A stretch of DNA of 64,000 bases from Oegoconia quadripuncta (Eukaryota > Arthropoda > Insecta > Lepidoptera > Autostichidae). The stretch covers positions 26,037,771 to 26,101,770 of the forward strand of contig OX438743.1 in the NCBI GenBank assembly GCA_949316235.1, in the 5' to 3' direction. A model generated the notes under the pieces. It searched no databases. It saw nothing but the letters and a program-made list of their open reading frames with translations, and was not told where the DNA came from. The translations under genes and the position numbers were made by a program. Each line of letters begins with the position of its first letter. Within the stretch, counting starts at the first letter, position 1. This document shows, piece by piece, positions 44,601 through 59,600 of this stretch.

Positions 44601-47600
44601 TAAAGACTGCCCAAAGTCACCCACTGGTGGTGGATGGGATTACAAGGTTCATCACACCACTTTCGAAAATGCCTACTGCCTCTGAATACTAAGATACTCT
44701 ATGGATTCTTACCTAATTCAGCAATGGGGTATCTAAGACTATAGGCCGGCTGGCACGCCAAGTCCGGAAACTGATCTTCCAGGTCATCCAATTTTCTGAG
44801 CTGCTGCCGAAGAGCCTCCAAGGGACTGGACCAACCTTCGCCGCGTCTGTTATTAAAAAAGTATCAATTGTTTTTGTCCAAAATAAGGCATGTGTATCCA
44901 ATAACATAAATATTTATATAAACATCCATGACTCGAGAATAAATGTTCGTATTCATAACACAAATATTTACCGGCCGCGGGATTCGAACCCGCAACGTTG
45001 GTTTCGCGGAGAGGGTCACTATCCACTACACGAACCCGTGGTTAAATGAAGATTTTTCTTTCTTTCTTTTCGTCATAAATAGCCGCAATACGTACTTGGG
45101 AGAGTAATTGAGACGCGATGTTGAGGCAGATTTTAACCTTGTAAAACATCTGCGACGTCCATGACCTGAAAATAAGAAAACACACACTTCGCAAAACGTC
45201 CACTTAAAAGGATTTGGCATAAAAACACTCTCTTTCTCTTCATTTAAGAGCTATGCTCTTATCGGTTTACTTCCTGAATGAAAACGCTGCGAGATCTGTT
45301 TGTAATGGAAGTATTACGGTCGCCTTGCACTAAACATAGCCATGGGACCATTACCCGCCTCCCACTGCAACTCTTGTAAGCCAGGATCAACTCTGCACGA
45401 CGCCTACTGAAAGTAGATGGTGCTTTGTTTCTCTATTGCTACATTGGGCCCCAGACTAATTAAAGAAAATTTAAAGGTAAAGTAGCAAAAGAAGTTTCCC
45501 AGCAAATGGGATCGGCAAATGACAATTTTTTTTTTAATGCACGAGGTGTGATTGACAAGTACGAAGCGTACTTGACCTCAATCACACCTGATGTTAAGTG
45601 AAGATGAGGTCGAAGGTGGAAGCGTACTGACCGAAAACCCCAACACATTTGAGGGACTGGCTATCTTATTTCTGACAGCCGGAACACAACAATGCTATTA
45701 ACATTGTTGCTTGGCGGCAGATTTAGATAAGATGGTGGTAGCTAGCCAGGCGGACATTTAAAATGCCCAACCACCAACCAAACCGAGTACTTAAACATGT
45801 ACCCCGCTGGGGATCGAACCCGCGACCTCTGAATCGTAAACCCAATGTTGTTTACATTGATCCACGGAGGCGGTTAAAATGTAGTTAATTGAACTCAAAA
45901 TCAGCCATTAGCTATGGGGAAAGGGATCAAGTGATTCTTGATACCCTAGTTTGATACACCATGGACAGCGCCACAAAGCAGTGAAACGAGGAGTAAAAAA
46001 TGTATTCGGGTACTATGAGGAAGTTTTGTGTGAATAAAGAAAAAATTAACCATCAGACGACATTGACAGAATTTATAATAATAATAATAATTGCCGAGGA
46101 GATTCGGCAAGGTTGGCAGCAGAGGGTGGTAACGGTGGTGCCCCTCATTCTTTCCAGCACTGGTGTTATTCCAAAGGGTCTGTCGGAGGGTCTACTTAAG
46201 CTGGACCTTCCGACGACTCTGCGGAATAAGATGCAGAAAGCTGTTATTCTCCGCACAACAGCAATCGTTCGACGTCATCTAAACCTGCCATAGTAGGTTA
46301 GTGTGTTTGCCGGATAGGCCCACACTACTGAAACACTCCCTTTAAGGTGCTCTAAAAGAGAATAATAATAATAAATGTCTTTGCACAAATACACAGCGCC
46401 ATCTAGTAAGCATCTAGGCTTGTGTTATGGATACCAGATGGTTGATAAACTACACAAATACATATTTTTTTTGTAAATAAATACGTGTATAAATAAAAAA
46501 CATCCATAACTCAGGAACACATGTCTGTATTCATCATACAAACATATGCCCCTAGCGGGATTCGAACCCGCGGCCATTTGGTATAGTAGCAGTTTTTAAC
46601 CACTGCACCAAACAGGTCGTCAAATTTATAAAGTCTTCTACTTCAAAATAACGTAATTTTTTTTATATAGGTAACTTCTACTTCAAAATAAGGTTGGTTT
46701 AATTTTTATGTTACTTATAACAAAGTAAATTGTTTTATATCCAACTTTTCCATAAACAGTTTTCTTCTAACATATTGTTTATTTAAAGGCTCTAGTCCTA
46801 ATTAAACATAATTCCTACGTATTTATATGGTAAAATGGACCCCGCCTTTCGCGAATTCGACTTATACGGTTATTGCTTGGTCCCACCTATCGCGTAAGTC
46901 CGGGGTATTACTGAATCCCTCTGAAAATCGGATATCCGACATTCGTTTCATATTAAAAACTAAAAGTTGTAAGTGAGAAAACCTGTAACGACCTAAACAT
47001 TTGAGGTCACTTACCGTTGATGGGTTCTTTAGGTTTCTCGTCAGCTGTGGTGGCATCAGATGAGTCTTGGCGGTCAGTCGTAACAGCTGAAAAGGTAGAC
47101 TAAATATTCACTATCATTTCTCATATCTTCTTCTTAGCGAGTCCATAGCAAAAACATGAAATCCTTGAGGACCAGAATGTGGCCACACATACGGCATTGT
47201 CTGGAATCATAGAGGTCCTGTAGCGTACAAGTGTCGGGACACGAAGGGCAGCATAGAAGATGCTCCATAGTGGTGTATCACCACATAAGCACCGGTTTTC
47301 GTTGGTGTAGGGGCCTACACACACCGAGAGAGCATGTCCAAGTGGGGACTTGGACATGTTCTCTGGGCATCTACCGACCCCGCATATTATCCCTCATTGC
47401 GAACCTCATTTCGGAGGCTTAATAAGTGAGAGGAGATCGTTCCGCAGTGGGGGGCGTAAAACTGTTGATGTGTATCCCGATTTTTCCTGTAAAGTTTCAT
47501 TACAGTTTCTTCATTTCGAATATTCCGAAATTGAAAGATTGTATGGAATTCAGTGAAGAGTAAAAGTTTCTTAGCCAACATAATAATTGAGGGTAAACCT

Positions 47601-50600
47601 GCATCTCTATCTTTGTCCCTGTCCCTCGCGCGATTCAGCGGCTCTCTGAAAGCGACAGCAGCTCTTCTGTGAGGCCGTTTCGTAGGCTGTGATGAATTTG
47701 CTGGCGTTATAGTCTGGGAACATTGCAATTCAAAATCAAACGCTAGATAATTATACACAAAATAAACGTTTTATTTGTTTTATTTACTTCACAGCCATAT
47801 AGGGTGAATTTGAATTCGTGTAATTCTCATTAACATCAGTTAATCGTAATCATACGAACAACTTACCTCAAGAAACCATTCGATCAAGAAATGTTCAATT
47901 ACCCGTACAAGTAAATCATTCTGATCAACTCTGAAAGACAGACAAAAATTATTAGCTGTTTCATACAACAGTTCAATACCCACTCAACTAACATGTATGA
48001 AACAGCTGATTTTCTTTTCTCCAGTTCAGGGTTGCTCCCATAGTGAAAGTTGTTCGGTTTGATGGTCTCAACAACCATACAAAATTTAGATAAAAGTCAT
48101 CAAGTATAAATCCGTGATTTACTTACATTTTCTCTCCTAAGCTTCCAATCTTCATTGTTATTCTCGTAGGATTTCTGCGCGTTACTCTCCGAGTAGGATG
48201 TTTCGTTGTCGGTGTACTTTGAGGATGGGTTGTTGTTGACGCGGGCTCGGGGCTCGGGTTCAATTACCGCGCTCACCGACGTCTCGTTCACTTCTTTGCA
48301 TCTAACAAATTAATATAAATTGAGTCTCCAACTACTATATAATTTCCTAACAAACATACATAACGTCATGACCTTTATCCCTGTACGGTTTACAACCGCA
48401 CATTACGCGCCTTGTTGCGACAAGAAGTTTTTAACTTTAATTAATATTATGTTTTAATATAACCTGCATCTCTATCTTAGTCCGTCTCCCGCGCGGTTCA
48501 GCGGCTATTTGAAAGCAACAGCAGCTCTCTTGTGAGGTCGTTTCGTAGGCTGTAATGAACACAGCGTGGTGGACTATTGCCCATACTCCTTCATTATACG
48601 AGGAAAGGTCTATATCCCTGCAGTGGGATGTTTACGGGCTGATGATGATGATGTTGATGATGCTTTAATATCGAATCACTTATCACACACGGCCGAGGGT
48701 GATCAATCGATCCATTTTTTTTTTATGTACAACGGGTTGGTATTTGACCTCAATCACACCTGATGTTAAGTGAAGATGAGGTCGAATGTGGATGCGTACT
48801 GACCCAGAAACCCCAGCGCATTTGGGGGACTGGCTATCTTATCTCTGGCAACCGGAACACAAACATGCTATTAGCATTGCTGCTTGGCGGCAGATTTATT
48901 CCGTGGCTCAATATAAACAACATTCGCTTTAAGATTCGATGGTCGCGGGTTCGACCCCCAAAGGGGTACATGTTTAGTACTCGGTTTGGTTGGCGGTAGG
49001 GCATTTTAAATGAACGCGTGGCTAGTTACCATCATCTAAATCTCCCTCCAAACAGCAATGTTAATAGCATTGTTGTGCTCCGGTTGTCAGAGATAAGATA
49101 GCCAGTTCTCCAAATAAGATGGGGTTTCCGGGTCAGTACGCTTCCACAGTCGGCTTAATCTTCACTTAAGATCAGGTGTAATTAAGGTCAATTGCGAACT
49201 CGTTGTGCATAACAAAAATTGAGTCTCCAGCTACTATGTCATTTCCTCACGTAGATACATAAATAACGTCATGAACTTAATCCCAAATGGGGTGGTCAGA
49301 GATATCCCATTAGTGTTTGAGTGTAGTATAATTAAGTCCTTGAAAAGACATCCACGGTTCCCCAGAAATACACAAGTAACAGGAGGTGAGCCCATCGCCG
49401 TTCAAACGTGCAAACTATAGATGTTTTTTGGTATCAACTCCCATAGTCGCCTTTTACAACACTGACGGGAATAGACAGGTTGGTAAAATTCTTTTTACGT
49501 GCCGAAATCACACAGCACTGTCTTATTACTATTAAAATTAGCGCTATACCTACATTCCTCACCTTTCAAGCGACTGCGTCGCTTTATGGGAATTCGACTT
49601 CTCAGTTTCCGAACCAGTTGTCATGCTCATCTCACGTCTTTTGTTCCGCCGCTCTATTGACATCTAGAAAAGAAAAGGACGATTGAGGGTTACGTAGATA
49701 AATCACTGTTGACCTACGTTTTAAAATTATTTAGTCATCTAGACAATATAATGATACTCGTATTAACCGCAAGTAATATTTCACGCGCAACAATTCCACA
49801 CGGGATTTGAAATTAATAATGTAAAAAAGTTTTGTCAAAAAACCACCGTTCGTGCCAAGTTTCAAGATTGTAGACCAACGGGAGTAAACCACAAGTTTTT
49901 AGGAAACTTTTTCAGCAGCTTGTTTAGATTTCAGCAATATGAAGCAGCTGAACCTTTCAGCCATTTGACATAAGGACAGATCCCGCCTCCACACTCCTCC
50001 CACTGTAACTCCTGTAAGCCAGGATCAACAGTGGTACTCGATACGGCGACTACTGAAGGTAGACGGTGCCCTACGTGATTCTATTGCTACCTTGGACCCC
50101 AGACTAATTAAAGAAAGGAATAGGGTGTGTAAGTAGGAAAAGAAGATTCCCACTTTCTCCCCTCCGCAAATGGGAGTGTAGTCAATGAAATGCAAACGGC
50201 AGTAATGCCAACCCTATAGGGAAGGAGGTCGAGTGAAGCTCGGCCCCCTGCTTTGTATACCGCTGAGCCACGGACACTTCTAACTAGCCGGTTACTTATT
50301 CAAGAAATTGAGCATTTATTCTATTGTCCTGATGTGCATGTGTGTGATGACGATGAAGAGAAGATACAGATAGACAATTTGTAGAGTGTCAAGAAAGTGT
50401 GCGTGGGGAAAGTCTGACTCACTCGCAGCTGCAGCCCGTATACCGAAATGTGGTCTATGACCGATATTCCCTCATATACGGGTGAAGGCCCTATACTGTA
50501 GTAGGATGTTTTCGGGCTGATTATGTGCAGTTAGCCATACCCGCGCAATTACAAAGGAAAATGCAACATCACTCGCCAAGATTCCGCCAAAGAGACCTTT

Positions 50601-53600
50601 TTTTGACGCTGTGAAACGCATGACGCGTACCCCTCGCCTGGGGAACGGCGAGACGGTTCTGTGTGACTGTCGGGAGGGATACCCACTAGAACCCCGCGGC
50701 GACCTTCCTCGGCAGTAAGGGAGGAGCTTGCTGTGGGTACCTTGACGTCGCGCTTGAGTCGCGCGTACTTCTCCTTGAGGCAGCGGTACTTGTCGGCCAG
50801 CGCGCGCTCGTCGCCCCGCGGCGCGGCCCGGCTCCGCGCCAGCCGCCCCCGCAGCTCCTCCAGGTGGCACGCGTGCTGGGTGCGGAGCCGCTCCACCTGC
50901 ACAACACCGACATGTCTGTTGCTTTTCCTTAACATAAATAAATGAAGATTCCATTTCTCCTGTCTCTTCAATTTCAGAGCACTCCCCTTGACGTTGAGCT
51001 GAGTATTGGGATTCTCGGAGTGAACATCTCTAGTAACGTTCAATTCCACGGTCATCTGGAGGATAAGGCCAAGTTGGCCTCCAAAAAGTTAGGTGTCCTC
51101 AGTGGAGCGGCTCGTTACTTCACGCCGGCTCACCGCCTCCAACTTTATAAGGCGCATGTTCGGCCGCATGTGGAGTATTGTTCTCACCTATGGGCTGGGG
51201 CACCTCAGTACCAGCTTCTGCCTTTTGATCGCGTTCAACGTCGCGCAGGCCGAATTGTCGGCCAAGAGAATCTCACTGACCGACTGGATCCTCTGGCGTT
51301 GCGAAGAGACGTCGCGTCCCTCTGCATTCTCTATCGCATATTTCATGGGGAGTGTTCTGAAGAACTGTTCGAGCTAATACCCGCTGCTCTATTTAACCGA
51401 TACACTTCTCGCCGAAAATTAAATTTCCATCCACATCACCTGGATGAGTGGAAGTCTACCACTGTACGTTTCTCAAGAAACTTCTTACCACGTACGACCA
51501 CCCTGTGGAACGGACTTCCGGCAGCGGTATTCCCGAACGAGTACGACATTGGAACCTTCAAGAAACAAGCCTACACCTTCCTCAAAGGCCGGCAACGCAT
51601 CTGTGACCCTTTTGGTGTTGCGGGTGTTCATGGGCGGTGGTGATTGCTTTCCATCAGGTGACCCGCATGCTCGTTTGCCGCCCTCTCATATAAAAAAAAA
51701 AACTTAAAGTAGTAATTCCATCAAAAACATACATGCATAAAGTCACGTCTGTTTCCTGTAGAGGTAGACAGCCGAGTACTAAACATGTACCCCGCTGAGG
51801 ATAAAACCCGCGACCTCCGATTCCTAAAGCCTATGTTGTTTACATTGAGCCACGGGGGCGATTAACTTAACTTAGAAATAAATACTCATAAATACCTCTG
51901 CCCGATAATCGTGTCTAAGGTCCGTTATCCTCGCGGTGTGCTCCTCCCGCAGCGACTCAACGGTAGCTCTGTTCTCTTCCACTATCCGCGATCTTTCCCT
52001 GTTCAAGTTAGCCTGGAGTTGCTCGAGGATCTCAGAGAGGGCGCGTTCGTTTTCTAAAACAAATGGTATAAATTATCCGGGGACGTTCCGAATATATTTT
52101 ACTTGCCAATTACTATTTACAGCCATTTACATACAAACATACATGCATAAAGTCACGCCTGTTTCTCGTAGGGGTAGGCAGAGACCATAGACTTCCACTT
52201 GCTATGATCCTGACACACCTCTTTTACTTCATTCACTCTCGTAAGGTTGTTCGTACATGCTCGTCGGTTTAGGGTACTCTTGACTTGGCTTTAAGACGTC
52301 CCCGATTTGATCATGGTAGGTACGTTCGCCGTGGTGTTCCCCTACTAACACTACAATCCACATTCGCATCGTATACATGTGCGCGATCTTTCCAAGTTAG
52401 CCTGGACAGCCTAGCGTACTATAATATGTGTATACTGTAACTACTGTTGATGTACGTACAATAATAAAAGAAAATTCATTTATTGAGAGTTGGCGTTTAC
52501 ACTATCTAGCGCCAAACTAGACATAACCTGTATTATGAATTAAATAGAAACATAAAATAGTTTATTTGCATGATTTTGGGTACAAGATTGGATGCAAAAT
52601 AAAAACAGAGTTCCTCAAAATCTGCTTAAATCTAGCGTGCAAATATTTCACATTCTTGTGATAATCATCAAACACACATTCAGTTCTGTTAAAAATGTTA
52701 TACACACAGGTACACATTACTCAATCAAAGTTAGCATTTTAAAATTAGAAAAATATAATAATAATGGAGTAAGTATTGATTATAAAATGTCACTATATTT
52801 TTATTACTGTGAAATAAGGCTACATTTCGTAAGAATAACACCAAGCAGAATGATTGTTGGGGTCGAATATTTTTGTATGTTTCTGTAACATTTTTTTTTA
52901 TGCACAATTGGTTAACACTTGACCGCAATCACACCTGATGTTAAGTGAAGATGAGGCCGAAGGTGGAAGCGTACTGATCCGGAAACCCAAATATTTGGGG
53001 AACTGGCTATCTTATCTCTGACAACCGGAACACAACAATGCTATTAACATTGCTGTTTGGCGGCAGATTTAGATAAGATGGTGGTAGGTAGCCAGGCGGA
53101 CATTTAAAATGCCCTACCACCAACCAAACCGAGTACTAAACATGTACCCCGCTGGGGATCGAACCCGCGACCTCCAATTCGCAAACCCTATGTTGTTTAC
53201 ATTGAGCCACGGAGGCATTTAAATAAGCAAATAAACGCTTTATCTATCTATCTATATTAAAGTATTTAGATAATCGAATAAACTAAATAAATTAATGATT
53301 ATTGCTCATCTAAATTATTCAAAAAAAAAAAAATGGTCCATAAAAATTATTGTATAAACAGTCTTCACCATAGATAAGTGGATCGACGAATATAACTCAC
53401 CAATCTCCAACTGTTCTCGTTTAGCTGCCAATTTCGCTTGACACTCGTCTCGCAAGGCCACCATATTATCAGCGTGCTGCCTCTCCATAACGCCAGTGTC
53501 GTAGCGACGTCGCTCTTCCATCTCTGTAGTGAAAGCTTGCAGCGTCTCTTGATGTTTCCTTTCACCCATTTCACGGGCCTAAAATACGATAAAGGATTTT

Positions 53601-56600
53601 TATTGCGATAAGTTTTATTCTCGGAGAAGGCAAAGGGTTCTAAGCCCATACAGCAATGTTTTATTTATCTTATTTCTTCAATTTATTAGTTAGTCTCAGT
53701 CAAAACAAGTAATTCGTCGTATACTAGGCGTATAAAGAGTCTAGTCACGGTCAAGTCATTCTTCAGTAAAGTGGCAGAATGCTTTACTAAAGATTTGGGC
53801 GGCTTCTTGTGGGAACCCGAAAGCTCCGCTACGCACTTTCAAAAGTCAGAATGCACAAATTATAAGAATTATATAGAAAAATGCAACTTCACTCGCCGGG
53901 ATCCCGCCAAAAAGCCTTGCGATAAGGTCTGCAGCAGCGAGCGTCTGTGGCTCAGCGGTTAAGACAGAAGTCTGACTCACTCGCAGCTGCAGCCCGTATA
54001 CCGAAATGTGGTAGGGCCATGGAATGGTGATGGGTTATTGTCCTGATGTACAGTTACCACGCACAGGAGAGCATCGGTGGCTCAGCGGTGAAGACACGGT
54101 CTTTGAGAGGGCCGGGTTACCAATGAGTTTTTAAATTTAATTTAATTATGTGAATTTATCCGACTGTTCTTAAACGGTGAAGGAAAACATCGTCAGGAAA
54201 CCTGCATGTCTGAGAAATAAAAATTCTAAGGCATGTGAAGTCCCCAACCTGCATTGGGCCAGCGTGGTGGACTATGGCCCACACTCCCTCATTATACGAG
54301 GGACGGCCTATATCCCTGCAGTGGGATGTTTACGGGCAGATGATGAGGAAGATCTGCAGTCATACTACGTAAACATTTTGCGTTCGATATCATCGATAAC
54401 AACCTTAATGTGAAGTTATCGTCATCCTTCTTGCCCTAGTCCCAATTTATTTAGGGTCGGCGCAGTACCTCTTTTTCTTCCATTCCAATATTGCCATCAT
54501 TACCTCATCATTCACCACCTTTACGTTCATATCACCCCTCACAGAATCCATCCATCTTTTCCGTGGTCTTCTTTTACAACCATCGAAATCCGTATTCTTA
54601 GTAACATGCGTTATATCCCTCCTCATACATAACATGAAGTTATATATTTAGAAATAAGAACATTCATAACGTGAAATGAACTGTAATTTAAATAGAATAC
54701 AGAAGGTTCAATAATAAATTAACCCTTTCTACTCTCATACTAGTTCAATGAAATATTATAATATAAAATAATAATTAATAATTTTGTAATATAAAAACCT
54801 TTTTTTTAAAAGAGCAACCTCTCGTGTTTCTTACTTGTTCTCCTCAGGGGAAAATTGCCTTTTGAACAAGCATTAGCTTAAAAAATGTAAAATCTGACTA
54901 TTTTAAATGTACCCTGTGTACCTACAAAATAAAGCATTTTTGATTTTGATTGTGATGGGAGTTCCAAATATAGTTGAATAAATATTTCCCTGTGAATAGG
55001 TGAATCGATTTTTCTTACAAGGTAAATTCAGTCGTATTTGTTATGTAATATAGACAAAACATGACCTAAACCCCGAACAATACCAACCAAATAGAAATTC
55101 TCCCAAACTTACTTCTTCCATCTCCCTCCGTTGCCTCTCCGCCTGTTCAGCCAACCTGATTCTCTTGTCAGTCAAAAACTTCTCCTCTGCTTCTTTCAAG
55201 TCCTCTTGCAATTCCGCCCTCATCCTTCTTTCCTTAGTCGCCGACTCAACTCTTATACTCTCCAACTCCTTCTGCAATGATAGCTCCAGTCTTCTCCTCT
55301 CGTCCCCTTTACTCCTTTCCATCATTTCTCTAGCCATATCTGGTACCATAGGACTCTTAATTGTTTTAGGAAATGCGTCTTCTTGAGTTTCAAATTGATA
55401 GACTACGACAACGTTGTCAGAGTTGGATTTGCCTTGAGATAGTATTACGCCGTCTAGTCGAGGACTTGTATGACCTTTGTCTAAACTTGAGGCTGAGTCA
55501 GATGATTTGAGTGGCGCTATGACAGCTTTGTTCAAAGGTTTAAATGTTGATAAAGGACTGGACCAAGGTTTGTTGAAATCATATTTCGGCGACTTCAAAT
55601 CCGATCCGAAACTAATTGGAGATGCTTTCAGCTGTGGTGATTTAACTTCTACACTGTCAGATCTTGATGTCCTGTTCGATTCGTCGTTCTTTTTGGAGTC
55701 TTCGGATACTGACAGCACTTTCTTCGGCGAGAGATCTAACATAGGAATTTTAATTTGAGGTATCTGAATGTCTACTCGTGGAGATTTCTGACTTGACGTT
55801 TTCGTGGTAGTTTTCTCAGAATTATCTTCTACTCTCAGACTATCTTTCTCATCTTTGTCAGAATTGTTTTCGTTTTTATCGTTATGTGTGGAATCGTCTA
55901 GTTCGTTGAGATCCAAGTTCGCGAATTCCTTATCAGGCGAGTCTATGGATGTTTCCGACTCTATACTCTCCATTAAGTTGATGGATATTTTGTTTTTCTG
56001 TTGAGGGATCATTGGTGATCTGAAATTAAATCAATGAATATGGTAAAAATAGGAGATCACATAAAATTGAATAAGTACAATTTTCAAACAGGAAATAAGT
56101 GAACCAACGCACTCCCAAAACCACTCATATGCACATGAGCATTTACTATGCATATGCACACATACGTGCACAATCCACATGCCCTACTCTGAAACAATAG
56201 GCACGCTACTGGTCTGGGCTAATTGTACACCTCACCTTGGTCTAACTTCTTTATCGAACGTCGGCTCTTCTAGAGTCATCGGAGTGGGCTCTATATCGCC
56301 GGGGCGGACTAAGTCGGATATCTTCTGGAAGTTCTTCTGGAACAGGTCAGGTTTTATGTAGTCGGCCGCCGGAGGTCGTATCACGCGACGCCTAGGAGAT
56401 GTGCCGCGGTCACTTTCTGTATTAGAAAGAAATAAATAATTTATTGTCACACCAATGTTTGAGTTAATTTTTAACCGGCTTCAAAAAAGAGGAGGTTATC
56501 AATTTGGTTGTATTTTCTTTTTTTTACGTTTGTTACCTCGGAACTCAATTTATAAACGGATTCGGAAAATTCTTTTTTTATTTAATAGAACATACTTCCA

Positions 56601-59600
56601 GGGTGGTTCCATGTTCATCATAATCCTTTTTTGATGACGGGATCTATGAGGAATTGAGGGAAATCCCCACATATTATAGACATATATACAGCGATTTTGC
56701 TATTTACACCAATGAGTCAAGAATTTACATTCAGAAAGTGGAACCTGACTGAAGTCGGTTGTTTTGACAACTTTAGGCGGTTCAATTATTTATTAACCGA
56801 CTCAAAAGTTCGTCTATATGTATTTATGTATTTCACCCATATTTGTGTCAATTCGTATTGATGATTGTTTGTTTGGTAGGGTTTGTAGGGTTAAGATCTG
56901 ATGATGCACGCCGGAGATAGAGAATGGAATGGTAATGAAGTCGGGTGTTTTGCCAATTTTTGGCAATTCAATTATTTATTTCACCGCCTCTCTCAACAAG
57001 CTGCTTGAGTACAAAGGCGGAAAGTAATGCAAGACTGACATTTCCTGCAATATTACAAACTACCCAGAGGGGAGGACTACATGAAATATACATATCGTAT
57101 GATGGGTAAAACTCACCTAGAGATTCTCTGTCAGATCCGGAGACGCTTTTCGTTTCCCTCGGACTATCGACCGGCTTTGGTGGCAGAGGCGGCCTTGTCA
57201 CTAACGGCGATAACACTATAGCCGGGCTAAGCATAGGGGTATAGCTGTAACAATACACTTATTAAAGTATTTATACCATTTACCTTCCAACCACACATAA
57301 TGAACTATAAAATGATTGCTACTAAATCAAAAATGTTTTATTTCGTAAGTTATAAGAATAACATTTGAAATCGTCATGACATACAGTTATCGCTCATTCA
57401 CTAGACAGTCTCCCCAGAGAAGAACGAGCAAGAAACTCCGGGGTTGCTCTTTTTAAATACGTCAATACAAATACAATTGGGAATAATTGTTAAATATATG
57501 ATTCGACAAAGAAAAATAAGAATAGAATATACTGGATATTGCCGAGAGGTTCATGTCCACGCATTCTTATCATCCAGATAGTCAGAAATTTTATAATAGC
57601 CTTTGGCACATAGTTTCTGTTTAATGGTCGTAAAAATGTTTGTACAAGATACAAAGAAGACTGAGATAAGTTAAGTGACTACTTGAGACACTATTTCGAA
57701 TTTAAACAGTATCAAAAAAGTGGTATTGAGAGTGAAAATCGAGCTCAATCCTGAGAATCTCAAAACGGCCCGCAGTTTAAGCTGACTACGGTAAACTACA
57801 GTTTTGTTTGTTTGTTTGTTTGTTTGTTTGTAAACGCTTTATTGTACAAAAAGGCAAAGGTGGTTTTATTACATTTAAGTATACAACACTGCTGAGTATA
57901 ACACAATTTCACAAGTATCGTTATGGTATCATCATGTGGAGCATTTTGATTATGGATATGGCAACTCCCTCTCTTTCACAAATAGAATTATTTTTTTATA
58001 TACATATCAAATTTCCAAAACAACACAATCACAGGGTGCCAAATTCTTGGAATAACCTAATCCCAGATACCGAATTCCCAAAATGACACAAGCCAAGATG
58101 TGGAATTCCCAAAATGACACAATTCCAAAATGCCAAAATCTTGAAGTGACACAAGTTTGGAATAGCTAATTCCCAAAATTTTACAGTAACAGAATGCCGA
58201 ACTCCGATAAATTCACACAACGCTACATACCTACAATATTGAAAAAACAAGCAAATCAAATATCTGATAATGTAAGATCCCAGTTCCCTCTCAGACCTAC
58301 ATGTTAGCGATGCTAAGATATTTTTTTTATGCACAACGGGTAAGCACTTCACCTCGATCACAACTGATGATGCAATCTTTATTTTAAAATCCGTAGAACT
58401 AGATGACAACCCTATTTTAAGGACACATTAAAAAAGCATTCATTATTTGTTAAATGAATGGACGGATCTATTTAAAAGTTACGTAACTGTAATCACTATC
58501 TGAATATATATTTTTTTATGCACAACGGATTGGTACTTGACCTCAATCACAACTGATGTTAAGTGAAGATGATGCCGATAGTGGAAGCGTACTCACCCGG
58601 AAATACCATCTTATTTGGGGAACTGGCTATCTTATCTCTGACAACCGGAACACAACAATGCTATTAACATGCTGTTTGGCGCCAGACTTAGGCCCATATT
58701 CCAGGATGTTACTCAAGCAGAGATCTCCGCTTGAGGCCAGTTAAAAAGGGATAACTTTATGTAACTTGTATAGCGGCATCTCTGTCTAACTCTGCTCAAG
58801 CGCTGATCTACGCTTGCGCAACATTCTGAAATACGGGACCTAGATAAGATGGTGGTAGCTAGCCAAGTGGACGTTTTAAATACCCTACCACTAACCAAAA
58901 CGAGTACTAAACGACCTCCGATTCGTAAACCCAATGGTGTTGACATAGAGCCACGGAGGCGTAATAGTAAAAGCGTAAAGTGAGTAATGTTTGTTTGATA
59001 TGTATTGTGGAGCTTAAATATTGTTAAAGCTAATAAAGGAAGATACATATAAAAGTTGTCTGTCATCTCCGAATCCCAAACATCCCACATTAATAATTCC
59101 AAACTCAACTATGTTACCTACACTATGTTACACTATGTTACCTACACTATGTTACCTACACTATGTTACCTACACTATGTTACCTACACTATATTACCTA
59201 CACTATGTTACCTACACTATGTTACCTACACTATGTTACCTACACTATGTTACCTACACTATGTTACCTACACTATGTTACCTACACTATGTTACCTACA
59301 CTATGTTACCTACACTATGTTACCTACACTATGTTACCTACACTATGTTACCTACACTATGTTACCTACACTATGTTACCTACACTATGTTACCTACACT
59401 ATGTTACCTACACTATGTTACCTACACTATGTTACCTACACTATGTTACCTACACTATGTTACCTACACTATGTTACCTACACTATGTTACCTACTCTAT
59501 GTTACCTACACTATGTTACCTACACTGTGTTACCTACACTATGTTACCTACACTATGTTACCTACACTATGTTACCTACACTGTGTTACCTACACTATGT

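Noticed and set aside
47387..47758. 123-codon frame as a stand-alone gene
   Set aside because: Only 47599-47713 is framed by splice sites and fits the exon chain; the rest is intron read-through.
50472..51055. Two long overlapping minus-strand frames of 160 and 168 codons
   Set aside because: They only cover exon I plus intron. The true frame is confined by splice sites at 50896 and 50741, and the other frame is a shadow of GC-rich coding sequence.
55165..56004. Plus-strand frames opposite exon F
   Set aside because: Antisense shadows of a long coding exon with biased Ser/Lys codons.
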